A DNA stretch of 64,000 nt from Acinetobacter johnsonii CIP 64.6 (GTDB taxonomy: Bacteria; Pseudomonadota; Gammaproteobacteria; Pseudomonadales; Moraxellaceae), in the NCBI RefSeq assembly GCF_000368045.1, contig NZ_KB849236.1, forward strand, positions 333,463 to 397,462, in the 5' to 3' direction. The position numbers and the translations under genes were made by a program. Shown here piece after piece: positions 35,173-43,584 of this stretch. Each line of letters begins with the position of its first letter. Within the stretch, counting starts at the first letter, position 1. Below the pieces are notes generated by a model. That model saw nothing but the letters and a program-made list of their open reading frames with translations, had not been told where the DNA came from and did no database searches.

Positions 35173-36191
35173 GGCTTTGTGGCACATATACTCAAAAGCT
35201 AAATTTTCCCCAAGTTATCTAAATTTAAGTGACAACTTGGGTGTGTGGACGACCTAATTCCTTAAGTCTATTTAACACTGCCACACGTGCATGAATCATA
35301 TTTACCTGACTAGGAAAACTTATTGCTGTTAATTTATTGCAATACATCTTGGTTTCCACCAAGATCCGATGATGATAGCCTGATCATTTTTTCTATAATG
35401 TTCTGCCTAGACTTTTAATTATTCGAAGTAATTCATTTCGCTCCTGAGAATGAAATTTTTTATCTTTCCTAATCTTCATCTTTTTCTAGGTGGAACCAAT
35501 GCATGCGGCCGCTCCGCAATGACCTGGCGGCATTGTTTCATATCATATGCTCCGTCTGTATAGACGGAATCTATTTGCTCACCCAACGGAATTTGATTAA
35601 GTAAATATCCAAGGACTTGCGAATCACTCACGTTGTTGGTTGTAAGCTGAACTTTTTTTATTTGCAGGGTTTTAGCATCTATACCAATATGCAGTTTACG
35701 CCACTGGCGACGATATCCAGGTTGGTGTTTCTTATGTTTCCATTCTCCTTCATCTAAAAACTTTAGACCTGTTGAGTCAACGAGTAGATAAAGCCCACTA
35801 CTGCTTTTTTGATAGCGAAATGCAATATCAATTTACTTTTGTCTTCTACAAATAGTGGAACAATCTGGAGCTGTCCGATCTAGACCACACAGTTTAATGA
35901 GACTTTTAATAAAGCCAGTGGCCATATGTAAAGACAGACGAAATAAGGATTTAACCATTAAGCAAACTGGATAGCTGCATCAGAGTAAGTTTGATTTCGA
36001 CCTTGTTTACTATTGGTTAGTGCATACCACTGAATCTTGGGATCAAACCAAATGGCAAAATTTTCGCGATTAATAAGAGCTCTGTTGTATGAAGACTAAT
36101 TGGTTGTACGGTAAATTTTAGGTGTAGGCTTATGCATTTGAAAATTATATTGTGGAATAAGCCTTTAGAGATAGGTTTGTGCAACAATACC
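35173..36191 (-). mobile_element. Degenerate IS5-family (IS903-group) element
   Basis: About 1,019 bp bounded by GGCTTTGTGGCACATA at the left and TTTGTGCAACAATACC at the right. These are decayed versions of the terminal repeats of the intact copy at 48156-49194. The inner sequence is the same element on the opposite strand with many substitutions and indels. No target duplication is visible. Confidence 0.75.
35225..36137 (-). pseudogene. Decayed IS903-group transposase
   Basis: It reads from ATG at 36137 (MHKPTPKIYRTTN then a stop) through recognisable pieces FAIWFDPKIQWYA, KQGRNQTYSDA, LLVDSTGLKFLDEGEWK, YRRQWRKLHIGIDAKTL, SVYTDGAYDMKQCRQVIAE to LGRPHTQVVT and a TAA at 35225. Several stops and at least two frameshifts interrupt it. 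The residues line up one for one with the intact transposase at 48210. Confidence 0.75.
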
Positions 36192-36204
36192 TCTTAAAAT
36201 TGAT

Positions 36205-36434
36205 AAATCTTCACTCAATGGAACTTCCCTTGTTCCAATCGCCAGTCACACAACCAAATACCTAGCCCATCATGCACCACACGTTCATATGATGACCACG
36301 TTATTACAGAACAGGTAGGCGTAATGCGGTTTTATATAGCCAAAGGCTATCAGCACTTGAACCATAGCCGTATCCATACTCGCACGCATGTCCATCGGCT
36401 GGGTAGAGAGCCAGATTTCATCAATACGGATCAT
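36205..36434 (-). pseudogene. IS66-family TnpB fragment
   Basis: MIRIDEIWLSTQPMDMRAS opens a TnpB (IS66 Orf2) sequence. A frameshift near 36285 moves the rest (VHDGLGIWLCDWRLEQGKF) to another frame. No tnpA or tnpC part remains. It abuts the degenerate IS903-group copy. Confidence 0.65.
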
Positions 36435-36550
36435 GTCGCTATGGGAATAAGAATGAAAATTAATCGAATTGACCAATACTAAAACTAAACTAGTGCATTG
36501 AACAGCTTGTAATTAGTCATATAATATCCCAGTTAATGGATTGATATGTC

Positions 36551-37777
36551 TTAACCATGATTTTTGTCATCGTGGTAACTCTGGGCAACATGGCTTGCCA
36601 CCATAATATTTGAAATTGAACATTCAATAGATGTCCGCAAGCCATCGAAGAGTTGAACCTCGTTAGAGGTTTGAAGATAGTCCAATATATTTTCGCTCAA
36701 GAATTCTATAATTGCTTTGGGATTTCTGATTCTAAATTGGTCACTTTCAGCCAATTTGATGAGATGTGACAGGTCTGGAAATGCTTTACTACCCGCCAGT
36801 TTGAGTGCCATCTGATTATCAATTGATTCATAGATCAGGGTATGGGTAAGATCAAAGGGTGGTGAAACAAAAATGTTCTTCATATCTGAGGAATATTGCA
36901 AAGCAAAGTTTTTAAGATGTGCGTCGCCATTACCGATTAAACAGTTGAATACGATGTATTTATACATTTTTTCAACTTCAGCTACGCTACCCGTATATAG
37001 ATAAGTTGCTTTCAGAAGAGTTTCATAGCTACTTGTATATTTTGCACATGGATCATTTGATTTTTTCATGAGCGTCGTAAAGTCTTCATAGCTTAGTTTT
37101 GTACCATCACTGGTTTTATCAAACCGTTCTACCACATAGGTTTCTAAATTTTCAGACAAGTAAGTCTTTGGTGGCTCAAGCCCACAATGCCGTGCAGCCT
37201 GCATACAGACAAACTCATTGACGGTAAGTAATGGAAATTCGGAATCAAAGGACTTAACAATCAAATCCCTTTGCTGAACTTTGTTATCCGATTGAACAGT
37301 ATATGCATCCGGAATGCTTACCTTGGGCTGCATCCCAGCCAATGAAGTCCTGAGATAGTATTTTTCTAAGAGTTGTGGGAAAAGGGGCTCTTTACTACGA
37401 TAGGATAGAATTTCACTTAAGTTCAAAGATTCTACCTCGGGAAAATTTAACTCACTTTTGTATGAGAGTATGCCGATGCCTTGATCACCTTGCAGTGCCA
37501 ATAAGTACATGTCATTGACCTTGGTATATCTTGAAAGCTTTTCAACTATTAATCTACGATTAAACCCTTCAGGAATATTCTGCGCAAATATTGGATGGAG
37601 CGGGCCTGAAGAATAACCATCCATACGTTTCCGGGTCATGGTAAGTGACACATGCTGTTTTTCTTGTAATGGCTGATAATGGTGAACTGAACCATAGGTT
37701 AAGACACCTAATTCAGTTTGATTGGCACGCACCATGATATTGGTGATTTTTGCAGGAAGATTGGTTTGAGAATTCAT
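36551..37777 (-). CDS. hipA: HipA-family toxin kinase
   Basis: A 408-residue serine/threonine kinase of type II toxin-antitoxin systems; E. coli HipA phosphorylates GltX and induces persistence. N-terminal Couple_hipA-type domain about 10-120 (GVLTYG, LPEGFNRR-like IPEGFNRRLI), P-loop-like SLAGMQPKVSI (145-155), catalytic Asp285 in NGDAHLKNFAL, and Mg-binding Asp309 in PPFDL. The sequence is complete. Start and stop overlap the HTH antitoxin by four bases. It is flanked by IS debris, so it travels with the island. Confidence 0.88.
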   Translation of the reverse strand: MNSQTNLPAKITNIMVRANQTELGVLTYGSVHHYQPLQEKQHVSLTMTRKRMDGYSSGPLHPIFAQNIPEGFNRRLIVEKLSRYTKVNDMYLLALQGDQGIGILSYKSELNFPEVESLNLSEILSYRSKEPLFPQLLEKYYLRTSLAGMQPKVSIPDAYTVQSDNKVQQRDLIVKSFDSEFPLLTVNEFVCMQAARHCGLEPPKTYLSENLETYVVERFDKTSDGTKLSYEDFTTLMKKSNDPCAKYTSSYETLLKATYLYTGSVAEVEKMYKYIVFNCLIGNGDAHLKNFALQYSSDMKNIFVSPPFDLTHTLIYESIDNQMALKLAGSKAFPDLSHLIKLAESDQFRIRNPKAIIEFLSENILDYLQTSNEVQLFDGLRTSIECSISNIMVASHVAQSYHDDKNHG

Positions 37778-38034
37778 TCATCCTCCTCAGCAAACATATT
37801 TTCAATCTCATCCCAATGGGGCAGGGAATGTTGCTTTGGAGATACATCAAACTGCAAACCAACCGCATCAAGTACACGTTCAAATATGTCAAATGAACCC
37901 GTAAAACGTCCATTCTCGATCTCAGAGATTGTAGTTTTATTGATTCGGATCAATTCGGATAGTTTTTGCTGTGTATAGCCAAGGTCTCTTCGTTCTATAC
38001 GAACTTTTTTTCCAATTTCTACTCTACTCGCCAT
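37774..38034 (-). CDS. hipB: HipB-like HTH antitoxin
   Basis: An 86-residue XRE-type DNA-binding protein (helix-turn-helix about 13-65: RRDLGYTQQKLSELIRINKT then SEIENGR) with an acidic C-terminus (WDEIENMFAEEDE). It is the first gene of the operon and overlaps hipA by four bases. It should bind the palindromes at 38056-38071 and 38095-38110 and repress the operon. Confidence 0.88.
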   Translation of the reverse strand: MASRVEIGKKVRIERRDLGYTQQKLSELIRINKTTISEIENGRFTGSFDIFERVLDAVGLQFDVSPKQHSLPHWDEIENMFAEEDE

Positions 38035-38055
38035 AGTAATTCGGCCACAATATGT

Positions 38056-38071
38056 TAGCTATATAGCTAAT
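38056..38071. promoter_or_regulatory. HipB operator 1
   Basis: The perfect 16-bp palindrome TTAGCTATATAGCTAA lies 22 bases upstream of hipB. Confidence 0.7.
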
Positions 38072-38094
38072 ATAATATATTTAGTATATGAAGT

Positions 38095-38110
38095 TATCTA
38101 ATTAGCTAAC
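38095..38110. promoter_or_regulatory. HipB operator 2
   Basis: TTATCTAATTAGCTAA is the same palindrome with one mismatch in the left arm and an altered centre, 39 bp (about 3.7 turns) from operator 1. Paired operators are typical of hipBA promoters. Confidence 0.55.
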
Positions 38111-38187
38111 AAATTAACGTAATATTATTCTGCTTTTTGATTACTTAGATCTAAAAATAAAGTATTACAGAGATTAAATCATAGGAA

Positions 38188-38217
38188 GGAGGCAAGATGA
38201 GCTAGCATTTTGCCTCC
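38188..38217. repeat. Inverted repeat between hipB and the XRE gene
   Basis: GGAGGCAA and TTGCCTCC form an eight-base stem with a 14-base loop, 67 bases downstream of the XRE gene stop. It may terminate that gene, though the following T content is low. Confidence 0.4.
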
Positions 38218-38283
38218 GCCAGACCGAAGTCAAAGTTGCATCATGAACTATACTCATCTTATTCAAGAAGAAAGATATAAGAT

Positions 38284-38604
38284 TCAAAACTTTTGTAAGT
38301 CTTTAATAAATCGTAGAACTTCTAACTTCTGCTCATTACTTAAAGTATGACTAACTTGTATTATTTCTGCCAATAAATCGTTTTCTACATAAAAATATGC
38401 TGTTGGTAAATCTAAAATTTCTGCAATTTTGGAAGCCATTAAAAAATCAGGAACATGTTTTCCACGTTCATACTGATTCATACGCGCACTAGCAGAAGAT
38501 TCATCAATTCCAGCCAAGATCCCCAAGCGCTCTTGTGAAAGTTTTTTTGCTTTTCGCGCTATACGAAGTCGTAAGGCAAAAACATTTAAATTATGTGTTG
38601 GCAT
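38284..38604 (-). CDS. XRE-family transcriptional regulator
   Basis: A 106-residue protein with a lambda-Cro/C1-type helix-turn-helix (about 10-68: LRIARKAKKLSQERLGILAG, then ARMNQYERGKHVPD) and a short helical C-terminus. It is likely to autoregulate through the two identical-format palindromes just upstream. It is divergent from the unknown gene at 38856, which may be its target. It has no toxin partner on its own strand. Confidence 0.8.
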   Translation of the reverse strand: MPTHNLNVFALRLRIARKAKKLSQERLGILAGIDESSASARMNQYERGKHVPDFLMASKIAEILDLPTAYFYVENDLLAEIIQVSHTLSNEQKLEVLRFIKDLQKF

Positions 38605-38627
38605 TAAACATAAGCACCCACCTTAAA

Positions 38628-38644
38628 ACTAAGATTTTCTTAGT
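38628..38644. promoter_or_regulatory. Operator of the XRE regulator, copy 1
   Basis: ACTAAGA-TTT-TCTTAGT is a perfect seven-base inverted repeat with a three-base spacer, 24 bases upstream of the XRE start codon. Confidence 0.7.
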
Positions 38645-38660
38645 TTCAACTTGAGTTATT

Positions 38661-38677
38661 ACTAAGGATTCCTTAGT
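38661..38677. promoter_or_regulatory. Operator of the XRE regulator, copy 2
   Basis: ACTAAGG-ATT-CCTTAGT has the same outer arms ACTAAG/CTTAGT and spacing as copy 1. The centres are 33 bp apart, three helical turns, which allows cooperative binding on one face. Confidence 0.7.
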
Positions 38678-38855
38678 ATTGTGAAATCAAGAAGTCGACA
38701 TTACATTGCCCGATGGTAACTTTTGAACAAGCTTGCCAGATCTGCGTTGATCTCAAGAGCCTATTTTTGATCCTCTACCAATTGTTAAAGTTATGATTCT
38801 ATATACAGTTCAACACTAGGTCATCAACTCTCTTTTGCTTTAATTGTGCTTATCC

Positions 38856-39362
38856 ATGTCAAAATATACTCTACCTTTTTACAGTGATTTTTTTCACATT
38901 TTACTGAATCATGAAATCATCGAATGGCGAGCGAATGACTTTATAAAGGCTATTTTTAATGATAGACAATTTATTGAACTCTCTGAAAAGCAAAGTATTT
39001 ATAGAGGCTTAAATATACTAGTAAAATGCAATTTTCTTTTAACAGTGAGAGACAAGGATAACCGTAATATTTTTAGATACAGCGAATCTTCTTATTTAAA
39101 ATCCTATCGAAATGTTGAGAAAGTAAAGAAAGTCAAAGAAGCATTAATTGAGGAACAAAAGAGTTTGGAAAATGCACTCGAAAGACGTAAAATCGAAAAA
39201 GTTTTCATTGAAAATATCATTACTAAAAACCCAGATCTACAAGGTTTTTTCGACAAATATGAGAATGTTATATCTAAAGAGTTAAAGGAATTAGAAAATA
39301 AGAATAGTTTTATAGTGAATATTTTCAACGATATTGAAAATGATCAACATGAATCATTCTAA
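38856..39362 (+). CDS. Unrecognised AT-rich protein with coiled coil
   Basis: About 168 residues from ATG 38856 (an in-frame TTG at 38844 is less likely). The first half (YTLPFYSDFFHILLNHEIIE ... SIYRGLNILVKCNFLLTVRD) has the pattern of a small helical/winged domain with a C-terminal beta hairpin. The second half (about 90-165) is a Lys/Glu-rich coiled coil (KVKKVKEALIEEQKSLENAL and on). No signal peptide. It is divergent from the XRE regulator across the paired operators. A DNA-binding or adaptor protein is possible, but no family is recognised. Confidence 0.6.
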   Translation: MSKYTLPFYSDFFHILLNHEIIEWRANDFIKAIFNDRQFIELSEKQSIYRGLNILVKCNFLLTVRDKDNRNIFRYSESSYLKSYRNVEKVKKVKEALIEEQKSLENALERRKIEKVFIENIITKNPDLQGFFDKYENVISKELKELENKNSFIVNIFNDIENDQHESF

Positions 39363-39389
39363 AGAAGGAGAACTACAAGTTATATAATG

Positions 39390-39604
39390 CAGTAATTCAC
39401 TGCCGCATAAACCCAACCAGAATTGGTTCGAATATATGCGAAGTCAGCAACCGACAAGTGATTTAGGATGATCTGCTCTAAAATTCCGTTTCACCAAGTC
39501 AGGTACACGTTTTTGTTCATCTCAGCTCTGGGTAGTATATTTATTCTTACCACACCAAACACCATGTAGACCTAGCTGTTGCATCAATCGGTAATCCTCC
39601 CATA
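39390..39604 (-). pseudogene. IS3-family transposase fragment (internal part)
   Basis: On the minus strand DYRLMQQLGLHGVWCGKNKY, then QKRVPDLVKRNFRADHP and, after a frameshift, VADFAYIRTNSGWVYAAVNY follow the IS3 OrfB pattern through the first catalytic Asp. Stop codons interrupt it and both ends are missing. It is a different IS3 element from the next fragment. Confidence 0.65.
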
Positions 39605-39628
39605 AATAACCGAAGTTAAAAGTAGAGG

Positions 39629-40218
39629 TTAAGCAGCCATTAGAGGTGGCTTTCCTTTGTTAGCTTGATGTGGTCTTTCATGGTTGTAATGCCACAACCA
39701 GTTTGTTGCATAATCTTGTACTTCATCCAAAGTATCAAATAAATGCTTGCTCAGCCAACTATAACGTATGGTCCGATTATAGCGTTCAATATACGCATTC
39801 TGCTGTGGCTTACCCGGTTGAATATATTCAATACGAATACCGTGCTCAGTAGCCCAGCGCACAAATTCGTGACTGATAAATTCGGGACCATTATCGCATC
39901 GGATCACTAACGGTTTTTCTCTCCACTCCAGCAATTGATTCAACGTACGAATAACCCTGATTGTGGGCAATGAGAACCCTGCGTCAATGGCTAGGCCTTC
40001 GCGGCGGTAATCATCAATCACATTCAATAATCGAAACTTGCGACCATCGGAAAGCTGATCATGCATAAAATCTAATGACCAAACCTGATTTTCTCGGATT
40101 GGTTCTTTCAATGGTTCAGGCGCATGCCGTTTTAGTCTTCTTCTCGGTTTAATACGCAGATTCAGTGCCAACTCACAGTAAATGCGGTAAACCCGCTTGT
40201 GATTCCAGCAGCAACTCT
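39629..40218 (-). pseudogene. IS3-family OrfB C-terminal fragment
   Basis: An open frame of about 196 codons covers the integrase core: QVWSLDFMHDQL (first Asp), VIRCDNGPEF (second Asp) and QNAYIERYNRT (Glu), ending NHERPHQANKGKPPLMAA. All three catalytic residues are present, but the protein begins abruptly at about 40218 (SCCWNHKRVYRIYCELALNL), where the sequence meets the terminator of the anion transporter. OrfA and the N-terminus of OrfB are lost. Confidence 0.8.
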
Positions 40219-40243
40219 TAAAAAGCCCCCTTATTCAGGGGGC
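40219..40243 (-). terminator. Terminator of the DASS transporter gene
   Basis: On the minus strand GCCCCCT / AGGGGGC with a five-base loop, followed by TTTTT. The IS3 fragment starts directly after it. Confidence 0.8.
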
Positions 40244-40299
40244 AGGTTGTATAGATATAACTATACTTATAAAATTTTAATTTTGTTATAGATATTAAA

Positions 40300-41757
40300 T
40301 TACCAATAGCCCAGCATCTTCCACCAAAGTCCGCCCAATACAATAAAAATAGCTATATTGATAATGCTCATAGCAAAACCAGCTTTCCACCATTCACCAA
40401 GCGTTGTATAACCTGAACCATAAATAATAGGGGATGTACCTGTCGCATAATGAGTCAGCGTCATCATAATGCTTGATGCTGCTGCCATAATCAGTGCAAA
40501 GAACATTGGAGGAGCACCTAGTGCGATACCTGCAATGTAGAATGCTGAAAACATAGCGGTAATATGTGCAGTAGTACTGGCAAAAATATAGTGAGCGTAC
40601 ATATAAGCAAATAGTAAAAGCATGGAAGCAGGAACCCACGTTAAGCCAAGCTGTCCAATGCTAGTTTGTAAAACACCAGAAAACCAAGCGATTAAGCCGA
40701 GCTTATTTAAAAAGGTCGCCATCATGACCAATGCAGCAAACCAAGTTACTGTATCCCATGCACTCTTTTGAGTTAAGACATCATCCCAAGTTAAAACTCC
40801 TGTAAGCAGAAGGAGTGATAAACCAATAAACGCGGTTGTAGTTGGGTCTAAAGTCCACATATCACCCAACAACATGGCAGGAATACCTGCCCAGAGTAAT
40901 AATAAAATTCCAAATACAGCCAACATAATCATTTCATGTAAGGTAATGGGACCCATTTCTTGTAAACGGTCTTTGGCAAATTGTGCAGCATTTGGTGTTT
41001 TTTTAATTTCAGGTGGGTACATAAAGTAAAGCGCAATCGGCATAAATGCTAATGCAACAACACCTGGTAAAACCATTGCTAATGCCCATGTGGTCCAACT
41101 CAAATGGATTTGACTATTGGTCGCTTTCGCAATGAGTTCAACGACTAAAGGGTTGGGTGCAGTAGCCGTAATAAACATGGCAGAAGTAATAGGATTTGAA
41201 TGGTAATTGACCAAAGCAAGATATTTACCAATTTTACCTTCAGTGCCTTTTTCTGGATCTGAGTCAAAACTCGTTGCAATCGAGCGCACGATAGGGTGAA
41301 TAATTCCGCCTCCACGTGCTGTATTACTTGGGGTAACAGGTGCAAGAATGAGTTCAGATAATGCAAGGCTATAGCCAATACCAATGGTTCTTTTACCCCA
41401 AACTGCAATAAAGTAATAACCTAGTCGTGCACCTAGCCCTGTTTTTTGTAACCCTTTTGAAATCATGATGGATATACCAATCAACCAAATAAGAGGGTTA
41501 GCAAAGCCACTTAAAGCATCTTTGATGGCATCGCTAGGGTTATCTGCTGTTACTCGGGTAATCGCGACCAGTGCTATCGCGATAATCGAAATTGCACCAA
41601 TAGGCATTGCTTTACCAATAATGGCTGAAATAACACCAATAAACATCGCAAATAGAAGCCAAGCATTTGCAGAAACATCTTGCGGAATTGGAATGAGAAA
41701 CCAAATAATAAGGGTAAGTGATACTGAAATTATGGTTGGTATGAGTTTGAATCCCAT
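40300..41757 (-). CDS. DASS-family sodium/anion symporter (CitT-like)
   Basis: An inner-membrane carrier of about 485 residues with about 12-14 hydrophobic segments. Family signatures are SNTARGGGIIHPIVRSIA (the SNT motif binding Na and carboxylate, about residue 150) and the second half equivalent ATGTSPIIYGSGY near residue 450. It should import di- or tricarboxylates (succinate, citrate or tartrate type) or exchange them. The start at 41757 (MGFKLIPTI) is chosen because GGAG lies ten bases upstream; the frame runs to a TTG at 41772. It sits alone between IS remnants. Confidence 0.85.
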   Translation of the reverse strand: MGFKLIPTIISVSLTLIIWFLIPIPQDVSANAWLLFAMFIGVISAIIGKAMPIGAISIIAIALVAITRVTADNPSDAIKDALSGFANPLIWLIGISIMISKGLQKTGLGARLGYYFIAVWGKRTIGIGYSLALSELILAPVTPSNTARGGGIIHPIVRSIATSFDSDPEKGTEGKIGKYLALVNYHSNPITSAMFITATAPNPLVVELIAKATNSQIHLSWTTWALAMVLPGVVALAFMPIALYFMYPPEIKKTPNAAQFAKDRLQEMGPITLHEMIMLAVFGILLLLWAGIPAMLLGDMWTLDPTTTAFIGLSLLLLTGVLTWDDVLTQKSAWDTVTWFAALVMMATFLNKLGLIAWFSGVLQTSIGQLGLTWVPASMLLLFAYMYAHYIFASTTAHITAMFSAFYIAGIALGAPPMFFALIMAAASSIMMTLTHYATGTSPIIYGSGYTTLGEWWKAGFAMSIINIAIFIVLGGLWWKMLGYW

Positions 41758-41958
41758 TGAATCGTACTCCAAAAATATAGTTATTATGTGATTTATAATG
41801 AACAGTGATTTTATTGAAGTCTAGTGTGGTTAACATATTGTCAATAAAAGAAAGATTTCAATTTTGTCTAGCGAACGATTGACTTCAATAAGAATTTAAT
41901 GTTGCTCAATTCATTTATTCTTAATAGTAGTTTATATGTTTATTAACCCGAATCCTGT

Positions 41959-42135
41959 TTAAGCCAATGGTTCCATAATTTGAATTTTCGGCTTATTTCG
42001 ATGAGTTAATTGATATGCGCATAACGATGCGTAAATCCCACTTAGAAATCCATGAATACTACGAGCTTTACTCGTCACTAAATTGTATTGGCCTTTCAAT
42101 AAGCTGAATAACGTTTCTATTTTATTGCGCTGTTT
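41959..42135 (-). pseudogene. IS982-family transposase C-terminal fragment
   Basis: About 58 codons on the minus strand read QRNKIETLFSLLKGQYNLV, SKARSIHGFLSGIYASL, CAYQLTHRNKPKIQIMEPLA and stop. This is the conserved C-terminus of IS982 transposases. It is cut on its upstream side exactly at the left end of the IS6-family copy at 42136. Confidence 0.75.
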
Positions 42136-42954
42136 GGCACTGTTGCAAATAACCACGAATGGTAAGCTGAAGACTGTTTTAGCTAAAGGTGCAGCATATG
42201 AATCCTTTCCATGGTCGGCATTTTCAGGGCGAAATCATTCTTTGGGCTGTGCGCTGGTATTGTAAATATGGCATTAGCTATCGTGAACTGCAGGAAATGC
42301 TGGCCGAACGGGGTGTGAATGTTGATCACACGACTATTTACCGTTGGGTTCAACGTTATGCTCCTGAAATAGAAAAACGTTTACGCTGGTATTGGCGTAA
42401 TCCTACAGATCTGAGCTCGTGGCATATTGATGAAACCTATGTAAAAGTGAATGGACGATGGTCTTATCTGTATCGTGCAGTCGATCAACGTGGCGATACC
42501 ATTGATTTTTATCTTTCTTCTAGACGTAATACCAAATCAGCATATTGTTTTCTTGGAAAAATTTTAAATAATGTGAAGAAGTGGCAAATTCCACAAGTGA
42601 TCAACACGGATAAAGCACCCACATATGGACGTGCTTTATCACGGTTAAAACGGGAAGGTAAATGTCCGCCAGACCTTGAGCACAGGCAGATTAAGTATAA
42701 AAATAACGTGATTGAATGTGATCATGGCAAGCTAAAGCGGATCATCAGGGCCACATTAGGATTCAAATCTATGAAGACGGCTTATGCCACAATTAAAGGT
42801 ATTGAAGTCATACGTGCACTACGTAAAGGACAAGCATCGTCATTTTATTATGGTCAGCCTCAGGGTGAAGTGTGTCTAATCAACAGGGTTTTCGGTCTCT
42901 AAGTACTTTTTAAAGGGAACATCATCGACTCAAATCTCTATTTGCAACAGTGCC
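42136..42954 (+). mobile_element. IS6-family element (IS1006/IS1008-like), copy 1
   Basis: An 819-bp element with terminal repeats GGCACTGTTGCAAAT / ATTTGCAACAGTGCC. It is identical in length and, as far as read, in sequence to the copy at 45349-46167 and in the same orientation. The eight flanking bases (CGCTGTTT left, CTTCATCT right) do not match, so there is no target duplication. Confidence 0.92.
42198..42902 (+). CDS. IS6-family transposase, copy 1
   Basis: A 234-residue DDE transposase starting MNPFHGRHFQGEIILWAVRW, as in IS26. Catalytic residues are Asp in WHIDETYVKV, Asp in INTDKAPTYG and Glu in NNVIECDHGK. The N-terminal helix-turn-helix is ISYRELQEMLAERGV. A GTG nine bases upstream is in frame; the ATG matches the family start. 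Intact and probably active. IS6 elements move by replicative cointegration or by conservative targeting of an existing copy. Confidence 0.93.
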   Translation: MNPFHGRHFQGEIILWAVRWYCKYGISYRELQEMLAERGVNVDHTTIYRWVQRYAPEIEKRLRWYWRNPTDLSSWHIDETYVKVNGRWSYLYRAVDQRGDTIDFYLSSRRNTKSAYCFLGKILNNVKKWQIPQVINTDKAPTYGRALSRLKREGKCPPDLEHRQIKYKNNVIECDHGKLKRIIRATLGFKSMKTAYATIKGIEVIRALRKGQASSFYYGQPQGEVCLINRVFGL

Positions 42955-42993
42955 CTTCATCTCACTACCCTAGGAGATAAATCTAATGGCTAA
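42955..42993 (+). pseudogene. Last codons of a truncated toxin gene
   Basis: Directly after the IS end, 12 codons (LHLTTLGDKSNG) run to a TAA that overlaps the antitoxin start (ATGGCTAA). This coupling is what a HigB/RelE-type toxin gene upstream of its antitoxin shows. The rest was removed by the IS6-family element. Confidence 0.45.
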
Positions 42994-43288
42994 GACTCTG
43001 CAAGAATTGTTAGCTAGCCGCTCTCCAGAGAGCCAAGCCCGTATTCAAAAAATGGCTGATGAATTACTGCTAGAAAATCAGCTTCATCTTATTCGTGAAG
43101 AACTCGAAATTTCTCAAAAAGAGCTTGCTGAAACTTTGGGAATAAAACAGCCATCGCTTTCAGCAATAGAAAATCGTGGCAATGATCTTAAGATTTCAAC
43201 CATGAAAAAGTATGTTGAGGCAATGGGTGGGAAGCTCCGTATTGATGTAGAGCTTCCAACAGGAAAACATATAGGATTCAACGTTTAA
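42986..43288 (+). CDS. XRE-family antitoxin (HigA-like), orphan
   Basis: A 100-residue protein with a C-terminal helix-turn-helix (about 38-92: IREELEISQKELAETLGIKQ, then SLSAIENRGNDLKIST and GGKLRI). The N-terminal MAKTLQELLASRSPESQARI is typical of HigA2-type antitoxins. AGGAG lies ten bases upstream. Its toxin gene is reduced to a 12-codon stub by the IS, so it is an orphan; it could still neutralise a related toxin elsewhere. Confidence 0.75.
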   Translation: MAKTLQELLASRSPESQARIQKMADELLLENQLHLIREELEISQKELAETLGIKQPSLSAIENRGNDLKISTMKKYVEAMGGKLRIDVELPTGKHIGFNV

Positions 43289-43329
43289 CAATAAAAATGG
43301 GAGCTATAGGCTCCCATTTTTAGATTCGT

Positions 43330-43553
43330 ATAACGTTGAACCCAACGGTAAATAGTCGTGTGATCAACATTCACACCCCGTTCGGCCAGCATTTCCTGCA
43401 GTTCACGATAGCTAATGCCATATTTACAATACCAGCGCACAGCCCAAAGAATGATTTCGCCCTGAAAATGCCGACCATGGAAAGGATTCATATGCTGCAC
43501 CTTTAGCTAAAACAGTCTTCAGCTTACCATTCGTGGTTATTTGCAACAGTGCC
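43330..43553 (-). mobile_element. Truncated IS6-family copy, inverted
   Basis: 224 bp identical to the left end of the 819-bp elements, in the opposite orientation. It keeps the terminal repeat (ends GTTATTTGCAACAGTGCC at 43553) and the first part of the transposase up to WVQRY, then stops at about 43330. It is a deletion scar between the antitoxin and cadR. An open frame runs on by chance into 43285. Confidence 0.85.
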
Positions 43554-43584
43554 GATTTTTTGAAAAAAGCATAGGTCTAGATAA

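Noticed and set aside
43285..43500. A 71-codon gene with IS6 transposase N-terminus and a unique tail
   Set aside because: It is the truncated IS copy reading by chance into flanking DNA; it lacks all catalytic residues.
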